From: Desulfocurvibacter africanus subsp. africanus DSM 2603
GTDB taxonomy: Bacteria; Desulfobacterota; Desulfovibrionia; Desulfovibrionales; Desulfovibrionaceae
Length of the DNA: 64,000 nucleotides
Direction: 5' to 3'
NCBI RefSeq assembly: GCF_000422545.1
Contig: NZ_AULZ01000018.1
Coordinates: forward strand, 44,893-108,892
Each line of letters starts with the position of its first letter. Position 1 is the stretch's first letter. The position numbers and the translations under genes are program-made. The notes under the pieces are model-generated. The model had not been told where the DNA came from. It made no database searches and worked only from the letters and a program-made list of their open reading frames with translations. Below, piece after piece: positions 35,076-43,916 of the stretch.

Positions 35076-35921
35076 TTAACGGGTGAAGCCCTTATCCTGG
35101 AGAGTGGTGAAATAGCCGACCCCATCAAGATGCACGAGGCGCAGGCCTTGCTTGGCCTTGGTCACGCGCACCAGATCTCCTGCAACTAAACGTTGCCCCT
35201 GCTGCCCATCTTCCGTGAGGAAAACATCGCCCCAGACTTCCTCGACCAGGATGTCCATGGTGAGGTCGGCGGGAATGACCAATGAACGTAGATTACCCAT
35301 GAATGCACAGATGGCTGTGACGCCCATGACTTCGAGAGCCGGATGGATGAGCGGTCCGCCGGCCGAGATGGCGTACGCCGTGGAGCCAGTGGGCGAGGAG
35401 ACGATGACCCCGTCGGCACGCAGCGCGGCCACGAGTTCGCCTTCGCAGAACAGTCGCAGGCGTATGAGTCGGGCCATGGGGCCCCGGCTAACGACCACAT
35501 CATTTATGGCCGCGCTCTGGTGCACTATCTGCCCCTCGCGCAGCACCTCGCAATGCAAAGCCAATCGCTCATCGACATCCAAGCCCAGCTCCAGCAGCTT
35601 CTCCAAGCGCGCGGGCCAGTCTCCCACATCAGCTTTGGCCAGGAATCCAAGGTGGCCCACGTTGATGCCGAGCAATGGAATGCCTGTGGGCATGAACTTG
35701 CGGGCCACGGACAGGAGCGTGCCGTCGCCACCTAATACCAGGGCCATGTCTGGCCTGCACGGCTCCTGCACAGCGCTACCGCCGGAATCCTGACGGTGCT
35801 CCTGCACCTGGACAGATACGCCGCGGGCCGCGAGCCATGCGGCGATTTCGCTGCCCAACTTCCCGGCCACACGATCACCCATTTTGGTCACGATATGTAT
35901 GCATTCGATCTTGCTTGGCAT
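35076..35921 (-). CDS. nadK: NAD kinase
   Basis: ATP-dependent NAD kinase of 281 aa that makes NADP. It has the GGDGTLL loop (near residue 65) with its catalytic Asp, the AINDVVVSRG motif, the DGVIVSSPTGSTAYAISAGGP stretch in two parts, and the IPADLTMDI region. Length is normal. It is divergent from the flagellar-regulator genes and stands alone. Confidence 0.95.
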   Translation of the reverse strand: MPSKIECIHIVTKMGDRVAGKLGSEIAAWLAARGVSVQVQEHRQDSGGSAVQEPCRPDMALVLGGDGTLLSVARKFMPTGIPLLGINVGHLGFLAKADVGDWPARLEKLLELGLDVDERLALHCEVLREGQIVHQSAAINDVVVSRGPMARLIRLRLFCEGELVAALRADGVIVSSPTGSTAYAISAGGPLIHPALEVMGVTAICAFMGNLRSLVIPADLTMDILVEEVWGDVFLTEDGQQGQRLVAGDLVRVTKAKQGLRLVHLDGVGYFTTLQDKGFTR

Positions 35922-36000
35922 CCAGCTTACCTAGTAGAAAAGAGTTCATCCTTCAATCCCCTGCCTCAACCCCAAGCATGAACTTTATTTTCGTCAGGTC

Positions 36001-36027
36001 TAAAGTTTCTCCTAAAGACGCCGATGA
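36001..36027 (+). promoter_or_regulatory. Sigma-28 (FliA) promoter
   Basis: TAAAGTTT-N11-GCCGATGA matches the flagellar sigma-28 consensus TAAAGTTT-N11-GCCGATAA at 15 of 16 positions with exact spacing. It lies 26 bases before the start at 36053 and drives the flgM pair. Confidence 0.88.
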
Positions 36028-36052
36028 CGACTTATGAGTAGGGGAGCATATT

Positions 36053-36469
36053 GTGACGACGAATCCGCTTCATGTGCGCACCATGCTGCAGACCTACGGG
36101 AAGCAGCTCATGCACACCCGCAGGCTGAACAAGCTTATGCGCGGCATGCGCTTGGCCCAGGGAGAGGCTATCTCGCCTCTGGACCGCGAGATCAAGCGGC
36201 AGCAGATGATCGAACGAGTTGCCCGCGAGATTTTGGACAATTTGCTTGTCACCGGCGCGGAAAACCCCATAGTGGACGAAATTCGCGTCGAACTGCAGCT
36301 TGCGCTTGGGGCGGAATTCATCTTCGAGCACCCATTCATGGAACAGGATTTGCAAATATTTCGCAGTACCTCATCGGGTCCGGTCAGGCTTGAAAGCGGA
36401 GAGGCTAACAGAGTCCTCAGCAAATTGTGGGATATCACCCTGGCCAAAATTGACCGGACTATGCTGTAA
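36053..36469 (+). CDS. DVU0524-family FlgM-associated protein
   Basis: A 138-aa protein of the small family found beside flgM in Desulfovibrio. GTG start, with GGGGAG six bases upstream. The sequence is helical, with basic N-terminal half (KQLMHTRRLNKLMRGMRLA) and a later VDEIRVELQLALGAEFIFE stretch. The biochemical function is unknown; the shared sigma-28 promoter and the flgM neighbour 14 bases downstream place it in late flagellar control. Confidence 0.85.
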   Translation: MTTNPLHVRTMLQTYGKQLMHTRRLNKLMRGMRLAQGEAISPLDREIKRQQMIERVAREILDNLLVTGAENPIVDEIRVELQLALGAEFIFEHPFMEQDLQIFRSTSSGPVRLESGEANRVLSKLWDITLAKIDRTML

Positions 36470-36483
36470 CCGGAGCGGGAAAG

Positions 36484-36783
36484 ATGGAGATCAAGAACCT
36501 TCTCGAAGGTCGTGGCGCCTATAAGCAAGGCAAGATCGACAGGACCGGGACCGAGGCCAAATCCAAGACCACGGATACCGAGTCGCGTGGAAGCGACACT
36601 GTCGTGCTCTCAGAGGAGGCCCGACTGCGCGGCCAAGCCTTGCAGGTGGCCAACCTGGATTCCGGCGTGCGCACGGATCGTGTTCAGGAACTGCGCGAGC
36701 GCGTCAAGGATGGCACCTACGAGCCGAACCTGCGCAAGGTGGCCGAAAACCTCCTGCGCCAGGACCTCGACCTGTTCATCTAG
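36484..36783 (+). CDS. flgM: Anti-sigma-28 factor FlgM
   Basis: A 99-aa protein that holds FliA (sigma-28) inactive until the hook is complete. The N-terminus is flexible and charged; SDTVVLSEEARLRGQA and the helix VQELRERVKDGTYEPN through VAENLLRQDLDLF form the FliA-binding part found in FlgM proteins. It is in an operon with the DVU0524-like gene behind a sigma-28 promoter, so it would act as negative feedback. A 10-bp hairpin follows. Confidence 0.92.
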   Translation: MEIKNLLEGRGAYKQGKIDRTGTEAKSKTTDTESRGSDTVVLSEEARLRGQALQVANLDSGVRTDRVQELRERVKDGTYEPNLRKVAENLLRQDLDLFI

Positions 36784-36799
36784 CCGAGTTGTCCTTTCC

Positions 36800-36825
36800 T
36801 GGAGAGGGGCTACAGCCCCTCTCCA
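36800..36825 (+). terminator. Hairpin terminator after flgM
   Basis: GGAGAGGGGC and GCCCCTCTCC pair as a 10-bp stem with a four-base loop, 17 bases past the stop. No T-run follows. Confidence 0.65.
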
Positions 36826-37045
36826 CACCATCCACCAGAATGTCTTTCACTCGTAGGCATAACCATAGGACGAATCGCTTCGGTTAGACCTGAAGCCGTC
36901 GGCACGCCTACGAAACAGTCTATAGACTACCCCTGGTCACCAACACCCCTCGAATTACGCTCCTTACCAGGATTGCGCATCTCCGATGCACCAGCGTAGC
37001 CATGGCCGCACGGCATCTATCCGGCGGCGAATCCAAAAAGTTGTC

Positions 37046-37492
37046 CTAGGTTTTTTCGGAGAGCAGATAATGGCTGGGTAGCGCGGCGTCGGTCTGCGGA
37101 ATCTGCATCCCAACCTTGCTGACGGTATTGATAATGACAGGTCCGGTGAGATTCAGGGTCGTGTTCTCCGGCCGTCCAGGGGGGATGGTCACGGTAACGA
37201 GCACGGCGACATCCTTCCTGTCCTGGAGTTGGAGGATCTTCTGCTCCGTGTCGCCAACCTTGATCTCGTAACGCTCCATGAAGGAGTATGGATCGGCGAC
37301 AAGCAGTCCCTGCTCAGGATCATCGATGCTCTGCAGGATGAGGAAAGGCGAATCCGCCTTTATCTGCAGGAGGGTGAAACGATGGAGATCCTCGAAGCCG
37401 ATGATTCCGCGCGGAAAATCAATGATCCGTTCCGCGGAAATCGTTCTCGGGCCGAGGCGGGTCTGGATTACGAGTTCTTTGACTTCTGCCAT
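37046..37492 (-). CDS. fliW: Flagellar assembly factor FliW
   Basis: A 148-aa protein that binds flagellin and, when free, CsrA, thereby coupling flagellin supply to its translation. Family features are [19 protein letters not shown] near residue 30 and the LLVADPYSF and [10 protein letters not shown] motifs. It starts inside csrA with a 25-base overlap, so the two partner-switch proteins are translated together. Length is typical. Confidence 0.93.
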   Translation of the reverse strand: MAEVKELVIQTRLGPRTISAERIIDFPRGIIGFEDLHRFTLLQIKADSPFLILQSIDDPEQGLLVADPYSFMERYEIKVGDTEQKILQLQDRKDVAVLVTVTIPPGRPENTTLNLTGPVIINTVSKVGMQIPQTDAALPSHYLLSEKT

Positions 37493-37707
37493 AGCTGCGT
37501 GACTGCGAGAAGGTCCTGATCACTGGATTTGGCCGCCAAGCGATTCTGCTCCTGCACCTTGCGGTAGAGCTCGTCGCGATAGACGGGTAAATCCTCGGGA
37601 ACGTCCAGACCAATCTTGATCTGCTTGCCCTTGACGCTCAGGACCGTGATTTTAATGTTATCGCCCAGATGGATGCTCTCCCCCGGGCGCCTGGTCAGTA
37701 TCAGCAT
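37468..37707 (-). CDS. csrA: Translational regulator CsrA
   Basis: RNA-binding protein (79 aa) that represses flagellin translation by binding GGA motifs. The sequence [16 protein letters not shown] and [17 protein letters not shown] is the CsrA core; a tail of about 20 residues extends it beyond the 61-aa E. coli form, as in other Desulfovibrio CsrA proteins. The start at 37707 is set by the universal MLILTR N-terminus; the ribosome site is weak. Next to fliW and 0.7 kb from flgM. Confidence 0.94.
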   Translation of the reverse strand: MLILTRRPGESIHLGDNIKITVLSVKGKQIKIGLDVPEDLPVYRDELYRKVQEQNRLAAKSSDQDLLAVTQLWQKSKNS

Positions 37708-37829
37708 CGATATCGTGCTCGTGGTTCCTACATTTCCCAGCCGCACGCATTTGTGCCGGCGAAGCAGTCTTCTCACCCGGAGAGGTGCATTCCGTCAAGG
37801 ACATGAATGCAATTTCACGTCTTTTCGCC

Positions 37830-38125
37830 TCAGCTCTCCACTTGTCTATTCCCGACCTCTCTCATGATTTGTTCGAAGGCCTCGCCCATGAAGTCCAGGC
37901 GATACAGGCCGCCAATCTGCGGCATCAGCCGAAACTTGCCCCTGATAAGTCGCTGCGCGGCCATATTGAGACGCAGAACAACTCCATCGATGAGATGGCC
38001 GATAGCCACTCGGCCAGATGGCGCTTAATAAATGCTTGGCCGCCGAACAGAGCATGCCTGTAGGCCTCCAGGACGCACGCCTCGGGATCAGCGTAGATCA
38101 GGGGCTCGAAAAGCTTGATGGTCAT
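37830..38125 (-). pseudogene. Frameshifted small gene of unknown function
   Basis: Two overlapping frames join into one plausible protein of about 98 aa. The first gives [20 protein letters not shown] and on to FIKRHLAEW; the second gives [19 protein letters not shown], then RGKFRLMPQIGGLYRLDFMG and a stop. The span is 296 bases, one short of a multiple of three, which fits a single-base deletion near 38011. I do not recognise the family. It could also be a sequencing error in a live gene. Confidence 0.6.
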
Positions 38126-38236
38126 GGAGCATTCTCTTTTGGCGTCTCCTACCACTTGCTATCAGCTTGCCACACTACGCTGAAAACTTGTAGGGAAAAG
38201 GTCAGGAACCTGCGATCCAGTCCACGGAGGCCTGTA

Positions 38237-38863
38237 ATGCATCCTATATCATCCATCTACCGAGTACCTGGCCTGCTCGCCAGCCGATTCGCCCTGCTGC
38301 TAGCGATGATCTTGTGCCTGATGAGCCTTACGGCCTGCGGCTACAACCAGATGCAGCGGCAGGAGGAGGCCGTATTCCGCGCCTTCGGCGATTTGCAGGC
38401 AGCACTCCAGCGTCGAGCAGACCTGGTGCCCAATCTCGTGGAAACGGTCAGGGGCTTCGCCCGTCAGGAGCGCGAGGTGCTGACCCAGGTCATCGAGGCC
38501 CGCGCCAAGGCCACCCAGACGCAAATAAACCCGGGCGACCTGGCCGACCCACAGGCCGTACAGAATTTTGCCCAAGCACAGGGCGAGCTGTCCTCGGCCC
38601 TGTCGCGGCTGTTGGTGGTCGTGGAGCAGTACCCGCAGCTCACCTCGAACCAGGCTTTCCGCGACCTCATGCACCAGCTTGAAGGCACCGAAAACCGCAT
38701 CAATGTAGCACGCCAGCGCTATAATGAAATTGTGGAGACGTTTAACGCCTCCATCCGCACCTTCCCCAATTCACTGACCAACAGCCTGCTGCTGCATCTG
38801 GAGCGCAAGGAGTTCTTCCGCGCCGCGCCGGGCGCCGAGCAGGCTCCTCAGGTAAAGTTCTAA
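38237..38863 (+). CDS. LemA-family lipoprotein
   Basis: A 208-aa LemA protein. The signal ends in a lipobox LTAC with Cys34, so it is probably a lipid-anchored protein rather than the usual type with an uncleaved helix. The core reads [36 protein letters not shown] and later [18 protein letters not shown], all LemA hallmarks. GGAGG lies six bases before the ATG. Its stop overlaps the next start by one base, linking it to the two TPM-domain genes. Function unknown. Confidence 0.92.
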   Translation: MHPISSIYRVPGLLASRFALLLAMILCLMSLTACGYNQMQRQEEAVFRAFGDLQAALQRRADLVPNLVETVRGFARQEREVLTQVIEARAKATQTQINPGDLADPQAVQNFAQAQGELSSALSRLLVVVEQYPQLTSNQAFRDLMHQLEGTENRINVARQRYNEIVETFNASIRTFPNSLTNSLLLHLERKEFFRAAPGAEQAPQVKF

Positions 38864-39795
38864 TGCCCGCCCTTCTCAGCCGCACGGCCATACTACAGGC
38901 TCTGATGTTGCTGGTTATTCTGCTCCTGTCCTTCGAGGTGTGCTTAGTCCAGGCGCTTGACGTGCCGCCGCTCACGGGCCGGGTCATGGATTTGGCCGAC
39001 CTCCTCCAGCCCGAAACAGAGACTTGGTTGAACGACAATCTTGCCGAACTGGAGCGTACCGACTCGACGCAGGTGGTTGTGCTGACCATCCCTTCGCTGG
39101 AGGGCGAAAGCCTGGAAGAGTATTCGGTACGCGTGGCCCAAGCCTGGGGTTTGGGTCGCCGGGACTTCGACAACGGCGTGCTGCTGCTGGTAGCGCGCGA
39201 TGACCGGGCCGTGCGCATCGAAGTAGGTTACGGTCTGGAGGGCAAGCTAACAGATCTGCTGGCCGGCCGCATCGTGGATAACGAAATCGTGCCGCATTTC
39301 ATAGCCGGTGATTTTGACGGCGGCGTGATCGCGGGTGTCACGTCCTTGGCCGAGGCCGTGCGTGGCGAATATCAGGCCCCGCCCGGCACTCCTGAAGGTA
39401 AAGGCGGTGGGAGATTCCTGGGGATGCTGGCTTTCTTGCTGCTGATCTCCAGCCAGTTGGGCAAAGTGAGCCGCGTCTTCGGCGGCTTGGCAGGCGGCTT
39501 GCTCATGGCCGGAGCGGGTCGGACTCTGTTGGGTGCTGGATTGCTCGGCACTGTTTTTCTAGGTTTCTTCGGTTTTATGGCCGGACTCGTAGTGGCAGGT
39601 ATCTTCAGGAGCAGATTTCGCGGCCCGCGCGGTCCACGCGGACCGGGATCGTCCGGCGGGCGCCGTACACCACCCATTGTTTTCTTTCCCGGTCGCTTCC
39701 CAGGCCGTGGAGGTTTTGGCGGCGGATATGGAGGCGGCGGCTTTTCGGGAGGCGGAGGCGGCTTCGGCGGTGGCGGGGCGTCCGGCCGCTGGTAG
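38863..39795 (+). CDS. TPM-domain (YgcG family) membrane protein
   Basis: A 310-aa protein with a signal peptide (about residues 1-31), an extracytoplasmic TPM domain (GRVMDLADLL, QVVVLTIPSLEGESLEEY, GYGLEGKLTD), two or three membrane helices (about 182-245) and a Gly-rich tail ending in runs of GGG with Phe and Tyr and then ASGRW. This matches YgcG proteins. TPM domains have been linked to photosystem repair and to phosphatase-like activity in plants; the bacterial role is unclear. It is fused in expression to lemA. Confidence 0.92.
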   Translation: MPALLSRTAILQALMLLVILLLSFEVCLVQALDVPPLTGRVMDLADLLQPETETWLNDNLAELERTDSTQVVVLTIPSLEGESLEEYSVRVAQAWGLGRRDFDNGVLLLVARDDRAVRIEVGYGLEGKLTDLLAGRIVDNEIVPHFIAGDFDGGVIAGVTSLAEAVRGEYQAPPGTPEGKGGGRFLGMLAFLLLISSQLGKVSRVFGGLAGGLLMAGAGRTLLGAGLLGTVFLGFFGFMAGLVVAGIFRSRFRGPRGPRGPGSSGGRRTPPIVFFPGRFPGRGGFGGGYGGGGFSGGGGGFGGGGASGRW

Positions 39796-39803
39796 GAGAG
39801 TGC

Positions 39804-40457
39804 ATGAAGAATGTTGTCGCAAGCATGCTTTCTGAAGCAGAGCATGGGACTGTCGCCGCATGCGTGGCCGAGGCTGAACGCGATACCTCAGCCGAGATAG
39901 CCATTGTCCTGGCCGACCACAGCTCAGACTACGGCCGAGCATCCACAGCCGGAGCCATGAGCCTGAGTCTGTTTGCGGCCGCGCTTCTGGCCCTGATCCT
40001 AGGCTGGGACTCCATGTGGCTTTTTCTGCTGCTCTTCGCCCTGCTCTACCCTGGCGCTCGCTTCCTGCTCGGTCGCTTCCCCGGCCTAAAGCGTCTTTAT
40101 ATTACCGATGCCGAACTGGATGAGGAAGTCTTGGAGGCCGCAACCGTGGCGTTTTATGAGCATGGTCTGAGTCTTACCCGCGAGCGCAATGCGGTTCTCG
40201 TCTATGTCTCGGCTTTCGAACGCCGCGTACGCATCGTGGCCGACACAGGCATGGCGGCCAAGGAGAAACAGGCCACCTGGGATTCCGTAGCGTCAGAGTT
40301 GGCCGAGACCATGCGCCAGGGTCGGGCGTCCCAAGGCCTGTGCGCCGCCGTACGTCGCCTAGGCGGCTTGGCCGCCGCGCACTATCCGCCACGCCCAGAC
40401 GATTTAGATGAACTGCAAAACGTCATTATTGGCAGCCCCAATGCAAATGAGTTCTGA
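39804..40457 (+). CDS. TPM-domain membrane protein (second)
   Basis: A 217-aa protein. A TPM-like start (AERDTSAEIAIVLADHSSDY) is interrupted by two membrane helices around residues 52-88, then continues with YITDAELDEEVLEAATVAFYEHG, RNAVLVYVSAFERRVRIVAD and a C-terminal helix. It lies eight bases after the first TPM gene. LemA-YgcG-TPM triplets of this kind recur in bacteria, which suggests a membrane complex, but no activity is established. Confidence 0.9.
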   Translation: MKNVVASMLSEAEHGTVAACVAEAERDTSAEIAIVLADHSSDYGRASTAGAMSLSLFAAALLALILGWDSMWLFLLLFALLYPGARFLLGRFPGLKRLYITDAELDEEVLEAATVAFYEHGLSLTRERNAVLVYVSAFERRVRIVADTGMAAKEKQATWDSVASELAETMRQGRASQGLCAAVRRLGGLAAAHYPPRPDDLDELQNVIIGSPNANEF

Positions 40458-40479
40458 ACCGTGGGGCAGCCAAAAACAG

Positions 40480-40680
40480 CTATCTGTCCGGCCCATATCG
40501 CTGCATCAAATCCACGAGCACGTCGAAGGGATCCAGGCTCGCCCCACAAAGCGCGCAGCGCACGGAACGCTCGCTAGCATAGACGATGACCTCCTTGTGT
40601 TCGCACGTCCTCGCCATAAGCGTTTTTAACTTTTCAGACCGCTTACGGCGAGCTTCATCCATGGAGGCAATCTTGACCAT
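40480..40680 (-). CDS. Small cysteine-containing protein of unknown function
   Basis: A 66-aa basic protein. The N-terminal half is a charged helix (SMDEARRKRSEKLKTLMA); the second half has CEHKEVIVY and CALCGASLDPFDVLVDLM, so three cysteines and a His that could bind zinc. It is convergent with the TPM operon. I do not recognise a family; the conserved-looking Cys pattern suggests a real gene. Confidence 0.6.
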   Translation of the reverse strand: MVKIASMDEARRKRSEKLKTLMARTCEHKEVIVYASERSVRCALCGASLDPFDVLVDLMQRYGPDR

Positions 40681-40897
40681 ATCCGCCCTATTCCCGTTCG
40701 TCTTGCTCCAAAACGTATGGTAGCAGAAAACCCAAATCCACGTCGCCCCCCCCAGGCAAATCAGAAAGCCGATCCCGACAGACGTAATCGGTTTAACCGC
40801 AAAAACACCGGCAGAGCGAAAAACAATTACCCATTACTTGCACAAAGACATGTCCTGGAGTATTGGCCATCAATAATTCTTTAGGACGGCGTAGATA

Positions 40898-42511
40898 TTG
40901 GGATATCGACCTAGCTCGACTCGTGAGAACGCATCACGGTACGATAAAGCAAGCGCCTTGCGGTTGTTTCTTGCCTCTTTGGCAGGCATTATACTGATCG
41001 TTGGCGGCTTTTCCTGGTTCTTCTTCCATTCGGAAACACGCAGGCACATCCAGGAGGTCTTCGCCGGAGAGTTGCTGCATACTGATTATGGCCACCTGAT
41101 CATTGATTCAGAAATCCAATCAACGCTTTCGGACATCCGTTTGCTCGCACTCCAAAACGAATTTCACGAGTACCTCGCGACAAGCGACGATCTTCATCTC
41201 AAAGCCCTGGACCGCGAATGCCGGGCAGTCCTTGCGTATCGGGATTGCTACAATCGTATCCGCTACGTGGACTTGCTAGGTGAATCCATCTTAGACATCT
41301 CCAAATGTCCTTCTCCTATATCAGGACAGAACCTTGCCCAGGCCTTTGGACAAGGCTGCATGCCTTCGTTAGACAAACCATACCAGGTGTATTCCGCCGC
41401 AGATTCTCAGCAGGATTTTGGCAACGTCGGAGAATTCGAGGCCATCAATCTGGTTTTTAGTTTTCCAATCAGGGATGAAGACAACACAACGAAAGGTTTC
41501 GTACAGATCTTCTATTCGATGCAAGAGTTGGCTAAGCGCATCCGCCTGTCCTTAAGTCGCGAGAATTCGGTTAGCATGCTTCTGGCGCCTGATGGTCGCC
41601 TGCTTCTACTCGCTGCGGGCAAGAATGATCCAGCACTGCTTGCGGAAGGCTCCAACGATTTCGTACACCGCTTCGGTGGACCCTGGCTAACCGTGGCCTC
41701 CTCCGAGCGAGGGCAGTTTCTCACTAGCAATGGCCTTTTCACTTTCGCCACCGTGCATCTCGCCAAGAATGGAAATGGAGCATTTCCTTTTCTTTCGCCC
41801 CACGCAGGCCCGGAACCTGATCGGGCTGGCTACCACCTCAAGCTTGTGGCCTTTCAGCCGCACGAACACTTATCGACATATGGAGAGCGGCTGCTAGTCG
41901 GTATATTCACGCCAAGTGGGATAATGCTCGCGCTCCTATCTCTAGCCGCCTGGATCATCTCCGCCCGCATAACAAAGCGAAAGATGCAAGCCGCCCGGCT
42001 CTTTGCCAGGGCATACTTCGATGAGCTCACCGGATTACCCAACCGGGGACTTTTCTTCGATCGCCTGAACCAGTCCATGGGTCTTTCCCGCCGCTATGGC
42101 CAAAAGTTTGCCCTGCTCTATATTGATTTGAATAACTTTAAGAACGTCAATGACCTCTACGGCCACGCCACGGGCGACGAGGTCCTGCGTCATGTGGCAG
42201 TACGCCTATCGGGCTTACTGCGAGGATCTGACACGGCAGCGCGCATCGGCGGTGACGAGTTCGTGGTCCTACTGCATCAGATTAATGATCGCTCGGATGC
42301 CGAATCTGTGGCATGCAAAATCGCCCGGAGCATTACTCACCCCTATCACTTGGGCAAGCAGGAACTACATATCGGCGCTTCAGTTGGAGTAAGTCTTTTC
42401 CCCGATGACGGGGATAGTCAGGATAGCCTGCTACGCTCGGCCGACATGTCCATGTATGCGGACAAAGGCCGGCGCAGGAGCCAAACCACGGCTGACTGTC
42501 CAGACAATTGA
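40898..42511 (+). CDS. Membrane sensor diguanylate cyclase (GGDEF)
   Basis: A 537-aa protein that should make cyclic di-GMP. A helix near residues 21-47 and a second near 335-355 bracket a periplasmic sensor region of about 290 residues with four or so cysteines. The GGDEF domain follows: YFDELTGLPNRGLFFDRL, DLNNFKNVNDLYGHATGDE and the intact active site RIGGDEFVVLL. No EAL domain is present. The only supported start is a TTG at 40898, since the next in-frame Met is far inside; the ribosome site is weak. Confidence 0.9.
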   Translation: MGYRPSSTRENASRYDKASALRLFLASLAGIILIVGGFSWFFFHSETRRHIQEVFAGELLHTDYGHLIIDSEIQSTLSDIRLLALQNEFHEYLATSDDLHLKALDRECRAVLAYRDCYNRIRYVDLLGESILDISKCPSPISGQNLAQAFGQGCMPSLDKPYQVYSAADSQQDFGNVGEFEAINLVFSFPIRDEDNTTKGFVQIFYSMQELAKRIRLSLSRENSVSMLLAPDGRLLLLAAGKNDPALLAEGSNDFVHRFGGPWLTVASSERGQFLTSNGLFTFATVHLAKNGNGAFPFLSPHAGPEPDRAGYHLKLVAFQPHEHLSTYGERLLVGIFTPSGIMLALLSLAAWIISARITKRKMQAARLFARAYFDELTGLPNRGLFFDRLNQSMGLSRRYGQKFALLYIDLNNFKNVNDLYGHATGDEVLRHVAVRLSGLLRGSDTAARIGGDEFVVLLHQINDRSDAESVACKIARSITHPYHLGKQELHIGASVGVSLFPDDGDSQDSLLRSADMSMYADKGRRRSQTTADCPDN

Positions 42512-42869
42512 TTCGCCGACAAGCTCGGCAGGTGGGGCCACTGCTTGTGCGCGGACAGCGAGATGAGTTTGTTTAGTGGGCCAGGATACCCCACTTGGCC
42601 AAAGACGCCTAAGCAGGCGTTGGAAAGGAAGTTGTAGACTCGAACGTCGTTGCTATTGAGGGTGCGGGCACAGCCGAGGTCGTTCACACGCCTGCGATGA
42701 CAGGAGGCTCCTGCGCCACGGCTCAATCCGCCTCGCGCAGGATGCCCCCCATCTGCTATTCGATGGACCACTTTTTTGCATGGCTCCCTCATATACAATC
42801 GGGAGCCGCTTTTTCAAATCCCAGATGATCCGAAAGACCAAGTAAGGCAGTCAAGTTCGGACGCCAGTA
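42512..42869. other. Intergenic region between the GGDEF gene and cheW
   Basis: About 360 bases between convergent genes. Apart from the terminator at 42782 I see no coding or RNA feature. Short frames on the minus strand have no recognised motif. Confidence 0.4.
42782..42814 (+). terminator. Rho-independent terminator
   Basis: GGCTCCC and GGGAGCC pair across a 12-base loop, followed by GC and TTTTT. It faces the plus strand, 270 bases past the GGDEF gene. Confidence 0.7.
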
Positions 42870-43394
42870 CTAGGCTACCGGCGCAGCCTCAACCTCGGCC
42901 TGGCTGACCAAGTCACGAGTGGCATGCAAAGTCGTGAGTTCATGGAGCGAGAAAAGCTTTTGAATGTCCAGGATAATGACGAACTCATCTCCCTGGCGCC
43001 CCATGCCTTTAATGAATGTAGGAGAAACCGCCGTGCCCATCTTCGGAGCCGGCTGAATATCTTCGGCTCGGATTTCGATGACCTCACGCACGGCGTCCAC
43101 CAGAGCGCCCATGAGCGAGACCTCATTATCGGACTCGATCTCCAGGATGATAATGCAAGTATTGATGGTATCTTCAGCCTTGGGCATGCCGAATTTGCAA
43201 CGCATGTCCACCACGGGCACGGCATTGCCACGCAAGTTGATCACTCCGCGCATGAACTCGGAAGTTCTGGGAACCCTCGTGATGGTAGTCAGTTCCAAGA
43301 CCTCGCGTACCGAATCTATCTCGACCGCAAAAAATTCCTCGTCCATGACAAAGGTCAGGCACTGATTAGTTTGACTGAAAACCTGGCTTTCCAT
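42870..43394 (-). CDS. cheW: Chemotaxis adaptor CheW
   Basis: A 174-aa single-domain CheW protein that links chemoreceptors to CheA. It reads CLTFVMDEEFFAVEIDSVRE, RTSEFMRGVINLRGNAVPVVDMR and LVDAVREVIEI, all core CheW motifs; the C-terminus has IKGMGRQGDEFVIILDIQKL. The start at 43394 has a GGGGGAA site; the longer open frame to 43514 has no signal. It stands alone, with no other che genes in the window. Confidence 0.93.
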   Translation of the reverse strand: MESQVFSQTNQCLTFVMDEEFFAVEIDSVREVLELTTITRVPRTSEFMRGVINLRGNAVPVVDMRCKFGMPKAEDTINTCIIILEIESDNEVSLMGALVDAVREVIEIRAEDIQPAPKMGTAVSPTFIKGMGRQGDEFVIILDIQKLFSLHELTTLHATRDLVSQAEVEAAPVA

Positions 43395-43881
43395 GGCAGT
43401 TCCCCCGCTAATTTTGCCAAGCAACCGCCCCTGACGCAAAGGCATAAGGGGCGGAACACTGCTGATGATATGACCATCCGGCCGACTTCCAATGCACGAT
43501 TTAAACAGGTGCAATTGCTAATGCTGCCTGCATGTCTTGCAATAATTCTTTCGGTGCGTTTAAATTCTAACTCAGCCCTCGGCAAGCCGCAAGAGTTTGG
43601 AGGCCTATTCAATTTGGCAATGCGCTCCTGAATTCAATAAACTGCATGCAAAGTGATCCCATGATTCATTGTTATGGCTCTGAGCAAAAACAGTCACCAT
43701 CCCGCAAGATCATGAGCCCGCGAAACAAGCGTCTTATGATGCATGATCATGTTGTCCAAAAGATAGCAAAACCTCAAAACGCTCATTGACAAGTTCACGA
43801 GCGCTGGCTGGAGGTAGGCCTTTCTCATAAAAGATATATTTTTAACCAAATTTGAGAGCCTAGATTGAAGCGTAGCCCTCC

Positions 43882-43910
43882 TTGACTCCCCTTGTCAGGG
43901 TAGCTATAAT
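43882..43910 (+). promoter_or_regulatory. Strong sigma-70 promoter
   Basis: TTGACT, 17 bases, TATAAT: five of six and six of six matches with ideal spacing. A start near 43917 would make a 335-base leader before infA, or a separate small RNA. Confidence 0.8.
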
Positions 43911-43916
43911 TTAAAA

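Noticed and set aside
34700..35189. Short plus-strand frames between mltA and nadK
   Set aside because: They have no ribosome sites or motifs, and one overlaps nadK antisense.
43395..43520. Sigma-28 promoter for cheW
   Set aside because: TAAA and GCCGGAT are present on the minus strand, but the spacing is two bases too long and the match is weak.
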